Source: Phytoactinopolyspora limicola | GTDB taxonomy: Bacteria > Actinomycetota > Actinomycetes > Jiangellales > Jiangellaceae | NCBI RefSeq assembly: GCF_011320225.1 | Contig: NZ_JAAOEN010000008.1 | Location: forward strand, 62,001-126,000 | Length of the DNA stretch: 64,000 bases | Reading direction: 5' to 3' | Part shown: piece after piece, positions 8,807 through 16,992 of the stretch | Position numbering within the stretch: the first letter of the stretch is position 1 | Layout of the letters: each line of letters begins with the position of its first letter | Notes under the pieces: generated by a model | The model's input: only the letters and a program-made list of their open reading frames with translations | Database searches by the model: none | What the model was told of the DNA's origin: nothing | Translations under genes and position numbers: made by a program

Positions 8807-11282
8807 TGAGACCTTCCTCCACTGGTAGTGTCCCGCTGACGGCAGCGATTGGCTGCCGGGCAGGGCTGCCGGAGCCGTCACGGCGGCCGGGCTCGTCCGG
8901 AAGGTCGACGGGGACACCGCTAGCCGCGGCTGCCCGGGCCGGCGCCGGGCCGGTCCATGCCAGCAGCAGAGTGTCCTCACCTTTGAGGAAGCGGTGGCAG
9001 CGCACGCCGCCGGTGGCCCGGCCTTTGGCTGGATACTCGCTGTAGGGTGTGACCTTGATGTTTCCGGCCTGAGTGCCGGGCAGCGCCGACGACGAGCCCG
9101 ATATGGTGACGACGTTCAGCTCCGCGGTGGGGTCCGTCGCCCCGAAGAACCGCACCTTGGCCCCGGTGGTCAGTTTGATGCCGGCCACCCCGCCACCCGA
9201 CCGGCCTTGCGGGCGCACCAGAGTGGCAGAGAAACGGAGCAGTTGTGCATCGGTGCTGATGAACACCAGGTCTTCGGACCCTGACGTCAGCTGGACCGCG
9301 CCGACGACGCGGTCGCCGTCGTCGAGCCGGATGATGTCCCAGGAGTCTTTGTTGGACGGGTGGTCGGGGGCCACCCGCTTGACGACCCCCTGCTCGGTAC
9401 CGAGAGCCAGCCCGGGCGAGTCGGGGTCGAGAGTGGCCAGGCACAACAGCTGCTCGCCCGGATCGAGTTCGATGAACTCCTTGACGGGTGCACCGCCAGC
9501 CAGGGTTGGTGATGTTGTGGGTGGCAGCGCTGGCAGGTCGAGCACCGACATTCGGATGAGCCGGCCGGCGCTCGTCACCGCGCCGATCTCACCGCGGGCA
9601 GTGGCAGGCACCGACGACACGACGAGATCGTGCTTGGCCCGTTTCTCACCGGGTACGAGTGGATCGTCGCCCGCCGTGCGGGCCAGGAGCCCGGTGGACG
9701 AGAGGAGAACCCGGCAGGGGTCGTCGGCCACCTCCAGCGTCGCGGGCACACCGCGGGCTGTCGGCTTGGGGAGGCCCGTGTCTTCCAGCAGAACCGTGCG
9801 CCGCGGGGTGGCATGGCTCGCCGCGACGTCGGCCAACTCGGAAGACACGGCCTGACGCATCAGGGTGTCGTCCTCCAGCAACGCGGTCAGCTCGCTGATG
9901 GTCCGGCGCAGCTCGTCAGCCTCGCGGTCCAGCTCCAGCCGGTCGAACTTGGTGAGCCGGCGTAGCGGAGTGTCCAAGATGTAGCGGGCCTGGATCTCGG
10001 ACAGGTCGAAGATCTCCATCAGGCGATCGCGTGCGGCCGTAGCGTCGTCGGAGGAACGGATCACCGCGATGACCTCATCGATGTCCAGCAACGCGACCAA
10101 TAGGCCATCGACCAGGTGCAGGCGGTCTGCTGCCTTCTGCCGACGGAACTCGCTACGCCGGCGCACGACCTCTAGCCGGTGTTTGATGAAGACCTCGAGC
10201 AGTTCCTTCAAGCCCAGCGTGCGTGGCTGGCCATCGACCAGCGCGACGTTGTTGATAGAGAACGAGTCTTCCAGCGGAGTCAGCCGGTACAGCTCCTCCA
10301 ACACCGCTTCCGGTACGAACCCGCTCTTCAGCTCGATCACCAAGCGCAGGCTGGTGTTGCGGTCGGTGTAGTCGACGACGTCGGCCACCCCGGAGAGCTT
10401 CTTGTTCTTGACCAACTCGACGATCCGCTCGCGGACCCGCTCGGGCCCGACCATGTACGGCAGTTCGGTGATGACGATGCCCTTGCGGCGCGCGGTGATG
10501 TTCTCCACGCGGGCCGTCGCGCGGGTTTTGAACGCGCCACGGCCGGTCTCGTACGCCTCGCGGATGCCGTCGAGGCCGACGATCCGTCCGCCGCTGGGTA
10601 GGTCTGGTCCGGGCACGAACCGCATGAGATCGTCGAGCGTGGCGTCGGGGTTGACGAGCAGGTGCCGGGTAGCGTCGATCACCTCGCCCAGGTTGTGTGG
10701 GGCCATGTTGGTGGCCATCCCCACCGCGATCCCGCTCGCCCCGTTGACCAGTAGGTTCGGGAACGCCGCCGGCAGCACCTCAGGCTGCTCGAACTGGCCG
10801 TCGTAGTTCGGCACCATGTCGACGACGTCCTCGTCGAGCGACCGGGTCAGCAGCATGGCGGGTTCAGCCAGGCGGCACTCGGTGTACCTGTAAGCCGCGG
10901 GACCCGCGTCCAACGAGCCGAAGTTGCCGTGGCCGTCGACCAAGGGCACACGCATCGCCCAGGGCTGCGCCATCCGCACCAAAGTGTCGTAGATGGCGCC
11001 GTCGCCATGTGGATGCAGCTTGCCCATGACGTCGCCGACGACGCGGCCACACTTGACGTGGGCACGGTCCGGGCGCAGGCCCATCTCGTTCATCTGGAAC
11101 AAGATGCGCCGCTGTACCGGCTTCAGGCCGTCGCGGGCGTCCGGGATGGCCCGAGAGTAGATAACCGAGTACGCATACTCGAGGAAGCTGCCCCGCATCT
11201 CATCGGAGACGTCGACATCGATGATCGTCTCCTCGAAGTCTTCGGGTGGGGGAGTCTTGGTTCCGCGCGCCATGGGCCCCAT
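8799..11282 (-). CDS. parC: DNA topoisomerase IV / type IIA topoisomerase subunit A (ParC-type)
   Basis: The 827-residue DNA-cleaving subunit that works with the ParE-type protein of this window. The winged-helix domain is seen in PDARDGLKPVQRRILF, and the catalytic tyrosine lies in AAYRYTECRL. The tower and coiled-coil gate follow (ELDREADELRRTISELTALL). The C-terminal third is a beta-pinwheel with degenerate blades, including PQGRSGGGVAGIKL in place of a canonical GyrA box, which favours topoisomerase IV over gyrase. The ATG at 11282 has an AGGGG ribosome site; a second ATG at 11273 is also possible. The frame stays open further upstream but shows no family similarity there. Confidence 0.93.
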   Translation of the reverse strand: MGPMARGTKTPPPEDFEETIIDVDVSDEMRGSFLEYAYSVIYSRAIPDARDGLKPVQRRILFQMNEMGLRPDRAHVKCGRVVGDVMGKLHPHGDGAIYDTLVRMAQPWAMRVPLVDGHGNFGSLDAGPAAYRYTECRLAEPAMLLTRSLDEDVVDMVPNYDGQFEQPEVLPAAFPNLLVNGASGIAVGMATNMAPHNLGEVIDATRHLLVNPDATLDDLMRFVPGPDLPSGGRIVGLDGIREAYETGRGAFKTRATARVENITARRKGIVITELPYMVGPERVRERIVELVKNKKLSGVADVVDYTDRNTSLRLVIELKSGFVPEAVLEELYRLTPLEDSFSINNVALVDGQPRTLGLKELLEVFIKHRLEVVRRRSEFRRQKAADRLHLVDGLLVALLDIDEVIAVIRSSDDATAARDRLMEIFDLSEIQARYILDTPLRRLTKFDRLELDREADELRRTISELTALLEDDTLMRQAVSSELADVAASHATPRRTVLLEDTGLPKPTARGVPATLEVADDPCRVLLSSTGLLARTAGDDPLVPGEKRAKHDLVVSSVPATARGEIGAVTSAGRLIRMSVLDLPALPPTTSPTLAGGAPVKEFIELDPGEQLLCLATLDPDSPGLALGTEQGVVKRVAPDHPSNKDSWDIIRLDDGDRVVGAVQLTSGSEDLVFISTDAQLLRFSATLVRPQGRSGGGVAGIKLTTGAKVRFFGATDPTAELNVVTISGSSSALPGTQAGNIKVTPYSEYPAKGRATGGVRCHRFLKGEDTLLLAWTGPAPARAAAASGVPVDLPDEPGRRDGSGSPARQPIAAVSGTLPVEEGLSA

Positions 11283-11439
11283 TCTTACCCCTGCCACCGA
11301 CGAGTTCCGGCAGCGACCCACGTCTTCGGCGTGATGTCGGGCATGCCGCGCCGGGTATAACCGCCGGGGAAGTCGGGTGGCGCTTAAGGGTACGAGTACG
11401 CGACGAGCTGCCAACCGGGGGTGTTCTGGTCGGCTGGGT

Positions 11440-11502
11440 TGTGTTGTGGTCGGGGTGGCCTGTGTTGTGGTCGGGGTGGCCTGTGTTGTGGTCGGGGTGG
11501 CG
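11440..11502. repeat. Three tandem copies of a 21-bp G/T-rich unit
   Basis: The unit TGTGTTGTGGTCGGGGTGGC plus one C is repeated at 11440, 11461 and 11482, the last copy differing at its end. The strand asymmetry (G/T on plus) is strong. It lies in the 480-base divergent region between parC and the DUF222-HNH gene. Confidence 0.9.
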
Positions 11503-11603
11503 GCGCCGGAGGTGGTGTCCGGTGACGAAGCGTCGGCTGTGGCTTCTTGTCCACTGCCGACATGATCTCCAGCGCGCCAAATAGTTCCGCCTGGCCATGA
11601 CGG

Positions 11604-11632
11604 TTGATCCGAATGAGTGTTCGAGTTAGGAT
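11604..11632 (+). promoter_or_regulatory. Sigma-70-type promoter for the DUF222-HNH gene
   Basis: TTGATC (11604-11609) and TAGGAT (11627-11632) are separated by exactly 17 bases and point to the DUF222-HNH gene. Transcription would start near 11639, leaving a leader of about 125 bases before the ATG at 11765. The rest of the 11283-11764 gap holds the 21-bp repeats and no other gene. Confidence 0.55.
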
Positions 11633-11764
11633 GGGTGTAGTTGCCGGGAGAGTTCGTCTGGCTCTTCGAGACGGCGTGTTGACGAGTGCTTTTTCCTTCA
11701 GGTGTGTCGAGCTGGCACACATACTCCTTTCCTCTGCGCGTTGGAGTGTTTGGTCGTCCGGCGC

Positions 11765-14194
11765 ATGCAGTTGGTGCCTGATGTGGGAGCGCATGTCATG
11801 TTCGTCTCCGACCGGAATGGTCATGTCCACAGTGGCGGCGGGGTTGATGCGCCGGTACCTGTCCCCGACGGACTGGCGACGATGCCGCCTGGTCCTGCTT
11901 TGGCTGCCCTGCTTGCCGAGCTTCCTATGCAGCGGGTGTGCGGATATGACACGGTTGAGATTCTGACAGCAGCGTACCGCCAGGCCAATCATGACCGAGC
12001 GGTGTTCTTGCAGGCCATGCTCGAGACCGGGATGCGGCGGGCGCATACACCTGACACCGTCGCCCGCTTGGAGCACCCGGGCGAGTTTGCCGCTGAGGAG
12101 GCTCGGGCGGCGCTGGTATGGTCGCGTCGCCGTTCTGACACCACGTTCGCGCTTGCGTATGACGTGCACTTCCGGCTGCCGATGCTGGGGGAGGCGATGC
12201 TGGCTGGCGAGCTGGACGAGCCGCGCGCGGCGGCGTTCACGCACTGGACAGTCGGATTGAGTGACGATCAGGCAGCACAGGTCTGCTATGACTTGCTGCC
12301 GGCGGCGGCTTCCATGCTGGTGGGCGAGTTGATCGACGCGCTCAAGCGGGCTGCGATCGCCATTGACCCGGAATGGGCAGGTCGGCGGTACCGGCAGGCG
12401 GTCAGAGGCAGACGAGTGCAAGGGTCGCGGAACCCGGATGGCAGTGTGAATGTGTCCGGGCTAGATCTCCCAGTCGACCGCGCGGCGGCAGCGTGTCACC
12501 GGGTCGATACGTTGGCCAGGAGATGTAAACGTGCTGGAGACACTAGGCCCAGCAACCACATCCGGGCCGACCTCTATCTCGGCATGTTGGATGGAACTTT
12601 CCAAGCGATGGATGACGGGGACATCGTCAACCATGTGCTGGCCAACCCGTTCGTGGAACCTTCAGCATCCCCCGCAACGCCCCGCCCGGATGACGACGGC
12701 GGTGCCCTTGATGGCGGCGACGCACCTAGCTCGCAGCCCGGCGGCGGTGGTGGGTCTTCGGGTGGGTCTTCGGGTGGTGCTGGGTCGCCTGGCGGTGTTG
12801 GTGGTGCTGGGTCGCCTGGCGGTGTTGGTGGTGCTGGGTCGCCTGGCGGTGTTGGTGGTGCTGGGTCGCCTGGCGGTGTTGGTGGTGCTGGGTCGCCTGG
12901 CGGTGTTGGTGGTGCTGGGTCGCCTGGCGGTGTTGGTGGTGCTGGGTCGCCTGGCGGTGTTGGTGGTGCTGGGTCGCCTGGCGGTGTTGGTAGTGCTGGG
13001 TCGCCTGGCGGTGCTGGCCAGCGGGATGTTGGCGGCGCAGGGAAGGGCGGAGTTAACTCTGCGTATGGTGACTGCGCCGGCCGTCCGGATCGCGAGTATG
13101 AGGCTTCCCATTCGGATCCTAGACCGTCGGACGTTGAGCGGCGGGCGTCTCGCCAGCTTGATGGTGGCGGTCCAGACACCGACTCGCGGCATCGTGGCGG
13201 GCCCGGTGATGGCGGGCCCGGTGACGGTCGTCCCAATGATGCTGGACGTTGGACGCCTGGTGAGTTGCGGGTCGGCCTGGCGACTCTGCTTGGTTTGGAC
13301 GAGCGGCCGGCTGAGCTCGTCGGATGGGACTTCATTCCGGCGGCTCTTGCCCGCCAGATCATTCTCACCATGACCAGCGCGGAGTTCAGATGGGTTCTGT
13401 GCGATGCGGAGGGGCACCTGGTGGCCACCGGCATTACCTCAGCACGTCCGGATGGGGGTGCCCCGGCTGGTGGTGTGTCTGGATCGGGACGTGGCGTCGT
13501 CGAGTTGCAGCTACGCGGCGACGAGGTCTCTCGTGTCGCCGCGGTGGCACATTCGGCGCGTCCGGACTACAAGGACGTCGTCGACGATGTCATCGCCCTG
13601 ATCACTGTCTCTGGGGTTGATGTTGCGCCGGTGCCGGGACTGGACGGTAAGTCCGGGGTGGAGAAGGCTTCCGAGTCTTCTGCGTCGGACCATAGCCGGC
13701 GTCGTACCCCGGGGGCTCGGTTGCGTCGATTGGTGCAGATCCGGGATCGGAAGTGTACGCATCCGGCCTGTCGGGCTCCGGCGCGGCATGCTGACCAGGA
13801 TCATGTCGTCGACTATGCACATGGCGGGCTGACGACGGACGCCAATCTGGCCTGTTGCTGCCGACATCATCACAGGTTGAAGCATTGTGGGGGATGGGCA
13901 GTGGCGAAGCCGGGTCCGCTCACCACGGTGTGGACCAGCAGCCTAGGGCGCCGTCATACAAATATCGCGCCACCGATCATGCCAATGGTGTCCGCGCCGC
14001 GGCCATACGCTGGCTATCCGGCCGATTCGATTCCGTCCAGCCTGGGCTGTGGTTGTTGTGGCTACTGCGGTTGTGGGCCAACGTTGCCTTCTGCCGGTAG
14101 GTCCGCGACCTCAGAAGGGCCCCGCCAGCCCAGTCATCCTTCATCCCAGCTCGAGCCCGACGAAGCTGGCCACGAGGAGGTTCCACCGTTCTAG
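11765..14194 (+). CDS. DUF222 / HNH endonuclease-domain protein with glycine-rich repeat linker
   Basis: A large member (809 residues from the ATG at 11765; GTG 11702 and ATG 11797 are alternatives) of the multicopy actinobacterial DUF222-HNH family. The DUF222 region covers the first part (MPPGPALAALLAELP through HIRADLYLGMLDG). A low-complexity linker follows, containing nine GAGSPGGVG repeats and Asp/Arg-rich sequence. The C-terminal HNH nuclease motif is RDRKCTHPACRAPARHADQD then HVVDYAHGG and CRHHHRLKH. After it comes an unusual cysteine-rich stretch, GCGCCGYCGCG. The family is thought to include intron/mobile-associated or genome-dispersed nucleases, but its biological role is unsettled. 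No intein or intron boundary was seen. The protein is longer than most relatives because of the linker. Confidence 0.88.
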   Translation: MQLVPDVGAHVMFVSDRNGHVHSGGGVDAPVPVPDGLATMPPGPALAALLAELPMQRVCGYDTVEILTAAYRQANHDRAVFLQAMLETGMRRAHTPDTVARLEHPGEFAAEEARAALVWSRRRSDTTFALAYDVHFRLPMLGEAMLAGELDEPRAAAFTHWTVGLSDDQAAQVCYDLLPAAASMLVGELIDALKRAAIAIDPEWAGRRYRQAVRGRRVQGSRNPDGSVNVSGLDLPVDRAAAACHRVDTLARRCKRAGDTRPSNHIRADLYLGMLDGTFQAMDDGDIVNHVLANPFVEPSASPATPRPDDDGGALDGGDAPSSQPGGGGGSSGGSSGGAGSPGGVGGAGSPGGVGGAGSPGGVGGAGSPGGVGGAGSPGGVGGAGSPGGVGGAGSPGGVGGAGSPGGVGSAGSPGGAGQRDVGGAGKGGVNSAYGDCAGRPDREYEASHSDPRPSDVERRASRQLDGGGPDTDSRHRGGPGDGGPGDGRPNDAGRWTPGELRVGLATLLGLDERPAELVGWDFIPAALARQIILTMTSAEFRWVLCDAEGHLVATGITSARPDGGAPAGGVSGSGRGVVELQLRGDEVSRVAAVAHSARPDYKDVVDDVIALITVSGVDVAPVPGLDGKSGVEKASESSASDHSRRRTPGARLRRLVQIRDRKCTHPACRAPARHADQDHVVDYAHGGLTTDANLACCCRHHHRLKHCGGWAVAKPGPLTTVWTSSLGRRHTNIAPPIMPMVSAPRPYAGYPADSIPSSLGCGCCGYCGCGPTLPSAGRSATSEGPRQPSHPSSQLEPDEAGHEEVPPF
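12776..13018 (+). repeat. Nine in-frame 27-bp tandem repeats encoding GAGSPGGVG
   Basis: Eight identical copies and one degenerate last copy (SAGSPGGAG) run without interruption inside the DUF222-HNH gene. Identity at the DNA level, including third positions, points to recent expansion by slippage or recombination. Because the unit is a multiple of three, changes in copy number would keep the frame. Confidence 0.97.
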
Positions 14195-14292
14195 CGTCAT
14201 GGACGTGGATCGCTGTCAATCGGGAGCTAGGCGGCGAAGTCGCCGTCCGGCCACGCGGCCAGACACATGACAGAAGGCGCGTTGCGGTCTAC

Positions 14293-14400
14293 GTGGTGGC
14301 GGGGTGAGTGTGGTGGCGCGGTGAGTGTGGTGGCGGGGTGAGTGTGGTGGCGGGGTGAGTGTGGTGGCGGGGTGAGTGTGGTGGCGGGGTGAGTGTGGTG
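14293..14400. repeat. Six and a third tandem copies of a 17-bp unit
   Basis: The unit GTGGTGGCGGGGTGAGT starts at 14293 and repeats every 17 bases; copy two has one G-to-C change and the last copy is partial. It fills about a third of the 342-base gap between the DUF222-HNH stop (14194) and DUF1918 (14537). Nothing else was recognised in that gap apart from the DUF1918 ribosome site. Confidence 0.95.
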
Positions 14401-14536
14401 GACGTTCTCGGCACCCACGACAAGAGGGCTGTATGGCCTAGATCGCGATGACGAGGTGCCCTATGCCTGACGTGGCGCCGGTGATGTGGTGGATTCGTTG
14501 AAAGGAAGCGATGCAACGTTCACAGAGGGAGGAATC

Positions 14537-14758
14537 ATGCGAGCGACCGTCGGTGACCGAATTATCGTCAAAGCACACCATGTGGGCGAGCCGGAGCGTG
14601 ATGGTGAAGTCCTCGACGTGCGTGGAGAGCACGGCGGGCCTCCGTATCTGGTGCGTTGGAGTGACGACGGACACGAGGCGCTGGTGTTTCCGGGGGTTGA
14701 CGCCGTCATCGACCACTTTGACGACGCGCCGATGTCGCGGTCGACAACACGCCCCTAG
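14537..14758 (+). CDS. DUF1918 domain protein
   Basis: A 73-residue protein consisting almost wholly of the DUF1918 domain, a small beta-rich (SH3-like) fold of unknown function common in actinobacteria. The family pattern is seen in ATVGDRIIVKAHHVGEP, GEVLDVRGEHGGPPYLVRW and GHEALVFPGVDA. The ATG at 14537 is chosen over earlier in-frame codons because GAGGGAGGA precedes it at the right distance and the domain begins there. It lies between two repeat tracts and is followed by a 215-base gap before the ATP-grasp gene. A role cannot be given. Confidence 0.88.
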   Translation: MRATVGDRIIVKAHHVGEPERDGEVLDVRGEHGGPPYLVRWSDDGHEALVFPGVDAVIDHFDDAPMSRSTTRP

Positions 14759-14973
14759 GCCCAAGCAGCGGGCAGCGGGCAGGCAGCTGGCAGGCAGCGG
14801 GCGGGCAGCTGGCAGCGAGCAGCGACTGGGGTGTTGTGGTCTGGTGGCTGGTGAGGTGTCCGGGGCTGGTGAGGTGTCTGGGCGACTTCGTGGGTGTTGG
14901 TCCGAAGCCTTTCATGTGGAGTTGGTGATTCGGTATTCTCCACCGTGCCGAGTGCGGTGTCCGAGGGGGACAT
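14759..14973. repeat. Low-complexity intergenic tract with short direct repeats
   Basis: Bases 14763-14825 are built from variants of CAGCGGGCAGG and CAGCTGG. A 15-mer, GGCTGGTGAGGTGTC, occurs at 14846 and again at 14864. GAGGGGGA at 14963-14970 is the ribosome site of the next gene. No gene is seen. Confidence 0.75.
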
Positions 14974-15990
14974 GTGGATCTCAGCGCAGCGTTGGAGTTT
15001 CTCAGAGCTCACAACATCAATCTTGGCGTGAACAACGCGCTGGTCGCGTGGCGCGCTTTGGAGCGGGGGATCCGAGTCCAGGGTGACGCGAAGGGGCGGG
15101 TCCGGATGCGCGCTTACGGCCGGACTATGCGCTTCAAACATGGCTGGACGAACCTTAACCCCAGAATTGTTGGACGCTGCACTGTCAACAAGGACGTGAC
15201 GAGCCGGCTGTTGCGCCCACGCGGTGTCAGGGCGCCAGAGAACGCGTTTTTTGGCGCCGACGACATCAAGCGCGCTTGGGCCTGGGCGGAGCCGATCCTC
15301 CCCGTCGTGGTGAAGCCGAGTAACTCCACGAAGGGACGGCTCGTCTATGTCGGAATCACTGATGTCGACGATTTTGGTGCTGCTTTTGCCAGTGTTGCCG
15401 AGGTGTTCGGCGGGGCGTTGGTGGAAGAGTTCGTGCCGGGCGTGGAGCATCGGGTGACGGTGGTCGGCGGCGCAGTGGTGGCTGCTACCCGCCGGGTGGC
15501 AGCGAATGTGGTTGGTGATGGCGGCTCCACGGTCGGCGAACTGGTGGCCGAGAAGAACAGGCAACGCGCTGATGGCTCCAATCCCATCCACAAGTACATC
15601 GCGTTGGATTCGTTCGCTGATCGTGAGCTGACCCGTCAAGGTTTGACGTTGCAGTCTGTCCCGTCCGCGGGTCAGCGGGTGTTTCTGCGGGCCACTACCA
15701 ACTTGCACACCGGTGGCGATGCGGTGGATGCGACGGACGCCCTCACGCCCGTCGATATTCAACTGGTGGAGCGGGCCGCCCGGGCGCTCCCGGGGCTGAA
15801 GCTGGGTGGCTTCGATGTGCTACGTCCGCCGCCAGGCGATGCCGGCGAGCCGTGTGTGCTGGAGGTCAACATGTCACCCATGTTGTCCATGCATCACTAT
15901 CCTTGGGAGGGGCAACCGCGGGAGGTCGCCTCACGGTTGATCGACGTGATGTATCCCGAGACCGCTGATAAGGATCATCGTCTGGAGTAG
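14974..15990 (+). CDS. ATP-grasp domain ligase (cyanophycin synthetase/RimK-like), substrate unknown
   Basis: A 338-residue protein with an ATP-grasp fold. NKDVTSRLLRPRGVRAP begins the nucleotide-binding subdomain, VVVKPSNSTKGRLVYVGI carries the ATP-contacting Lys, and RVTVVGGAVVAATRR leads into NVVGDGGSTVGELV, a segment shared with cyanophycin synthetase. The metal ligands would be in CVLEVNMSPML, which matches the E-x-N pattern. There is no Mur-ligase domain as in full cyanophycin synthetase, so it is not a complete CphA. Such enzymes join a carboxylate to an amine through an acyl phosphate. No partner biosynthetic gene lies next to it, so the product cannot be named. The GTG start at 14974 follows GAGGGGGA. 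Confidence 0.82.
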   Translation: MDLSAALEFLRAHNINLGVNNALVAWRALERGIRVQGDAKGRVRMRAYGRTMRFKHGWTNLNPRIVGRCTVNKDVTSRLLRPRGVRAPENAFFGADDIKRAWAWAEPILPVVVKPSNSTKGRLVYVGITDVDDFGAAFASVAEVFGGALVEEFVPGVEHRVTVVGGAVVAATRRVAANVVGDGGSTVGELVAEKNRQRADGSNPIHKYIALDSFADRELTRQGLTLQSVPSAGQRVFLRATTNLHTGGDAVDATDALTPVDIQLVERAARALPGLKLGGFDVLRPPPGDAGEPCVLEVNMSPMLSMHHYPWEGQPREVASRLIDVMYPETADKDHRLE

Positions 15991-16310
15991 ATCGCCGCGA
16001 AACCGGCCGATGAGGTGTCGTACGAGCGTCTCCATCAGCTCGTCCCGGCGGCGTGGGAGCGTGCCTTCGTGTTCCGGCCCATCTCGGGTCCCTTGGTTGC
16101 CGTTACACCGAGGTGAGCGTGCAGATGACAGAGCTCTGGTGTGGTCGAGGACTGGGCTACGTCGTCCGGCCCGCGTGTCGGTGGGCTCAAACTCGACGTC
16201 GGTTCCCTCGCCGATGGCTCCGACACCACCCATGACCTCTACGTGGCAGTCCACTGAGGATCACAGCCGGCCGTGCTGGCAACGGATGGGTCTTAGCTGA
16301 AACGTGGTGG
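15991..16310. other. Intergenic region without recognised feature
   Basis: This stretch lies between the convergent ATP-grasp gene and the leftward membrane-protein gene. Open frames are present on both strands but none has family features or a ribosome site. No strong hairpin was noticed. Confidence 0.4.
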
Positions 16311-16922
16311 CTACATGACCGTGAACGCCGCGACGACGGCGGCAATCATGACGATCCCCACCAGGACGAGGATGGCGACTCCGACCATTTTTATGAAGCT
16401 CAGCCGCTCGTACCACGGCAGCGCTTTGGGGTAGGAGGTGGCGAACGTGGGTGGGTCAACCACGTCCGGGTGGACCACTGGCCGCATCCCCAACCGCTGG
16501 ATCAACGCTGTGCGGTCCTCCCGTGACCAGTGGGTGCTGCGCAGGCGGAGGATAGTACGCCCGGTGCGGTCCAGGAGGAACAGGTTCTCGGCGAAGCGGC
16601 TATCCACGATGGAGAGATGGATGTCGGCTACTACGAGCATCGCGATGTCCGAGCGTGGCCACATCCGACGCCGAGGGGTGAGTCCGGACCGGCCGATCTC
16701 AGTGGGCGTGAGCACGATGTGTACGCCGCGGAAGTAGAAGTGCAACCCCACGAAGCAGCAGGCAGCCGTGACGACGGCGATGACCAGACCGGCCACACCC
16801 TGCTGGATTGCTGGGAACAGCGCGAGCAGGAGGATCACCGGTGGGGTGGCCTTGAGCATCTGTTTGTACTCTTCGCGGCATGGCCGGATGAGGAACTCGT
16901 CGGTGCTGGTGTGGACGGACAT
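16311..16922 (-). CDS. Hypothetical membrane protein with PH-like central domain
   Basis: A 203-residue protein without a recognised family. Two adjacent hydrophobic segments lie near residues 24-60 (PPVILLLALFPAIQQGVAGL and the following stretch), and a third is at the C-terminus (MVGVAILVLVGIVMIAAVVA). The part between them (VLTPTEIGRSGLTPRRRMWP, then SRFAENLFLLDRTGRTILRL) has the alternating pattern of bacterial PH-like membrane proteins. The ATG at 16922 is preferred to earlier in-frame codons, as the upstream residues are low-complexity. It lies 70 bases downstream of the histidine kinase on the same strand and could share its transcript. Confidence 0.7.
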   Translation of the reverse strand: MSVHTSTDEFLIRPCREEYKQMLKATPPVILLLALFPAIQQGVAGLVIAVVTAACCFVGLHFYFRGVHIVLTPTEIGRSGLTPRRRMWPRSDIAMLVVADIHLSIVDSRFAENLFLLDRTGRTILRLRSTHWSREDRTALIQRLGMRPVVHPDVVDPPTFATSYPKALPWYERLSFIKMVGVAILVLVGIVMIAAVVAAFTVM

Positions 16923-16992
16923 CGCGCTTAACCTACTGTCTCCCCGGCCGGTGGTGGTTCGCCCCAGCGTGTCCCATCCGCTGGCTCCTGTG

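Noticed and set aside
8807-8980. 58-codon N-terminal extension of the carbonic anhydrase
   Set aside because: It overlaps conserved parC sequence, and a strong GGAGGAAGG precedes the GTG at 8806.
11384-12421. 345-codon minus-strand frame over the start of the DUF222-HNH gene
   Set aside because: It shows no family pattern and part of it is the translation of tandem repeats (PPRPQH); the plus strand has DUF222.
11702-14194. Group II intron, intein or homing element at the HNH gene
   Set aside because: The HNH motif is in a DUF222 protein with no splice motifs, no reverse transcriptase and no interrupted host gene.
14293-14400. Origin or iteron cluster in the 17-bp array
   Set aside because: No replication gene is near and the unit is simple G/T-rich sequence without DnaA-box similarity.
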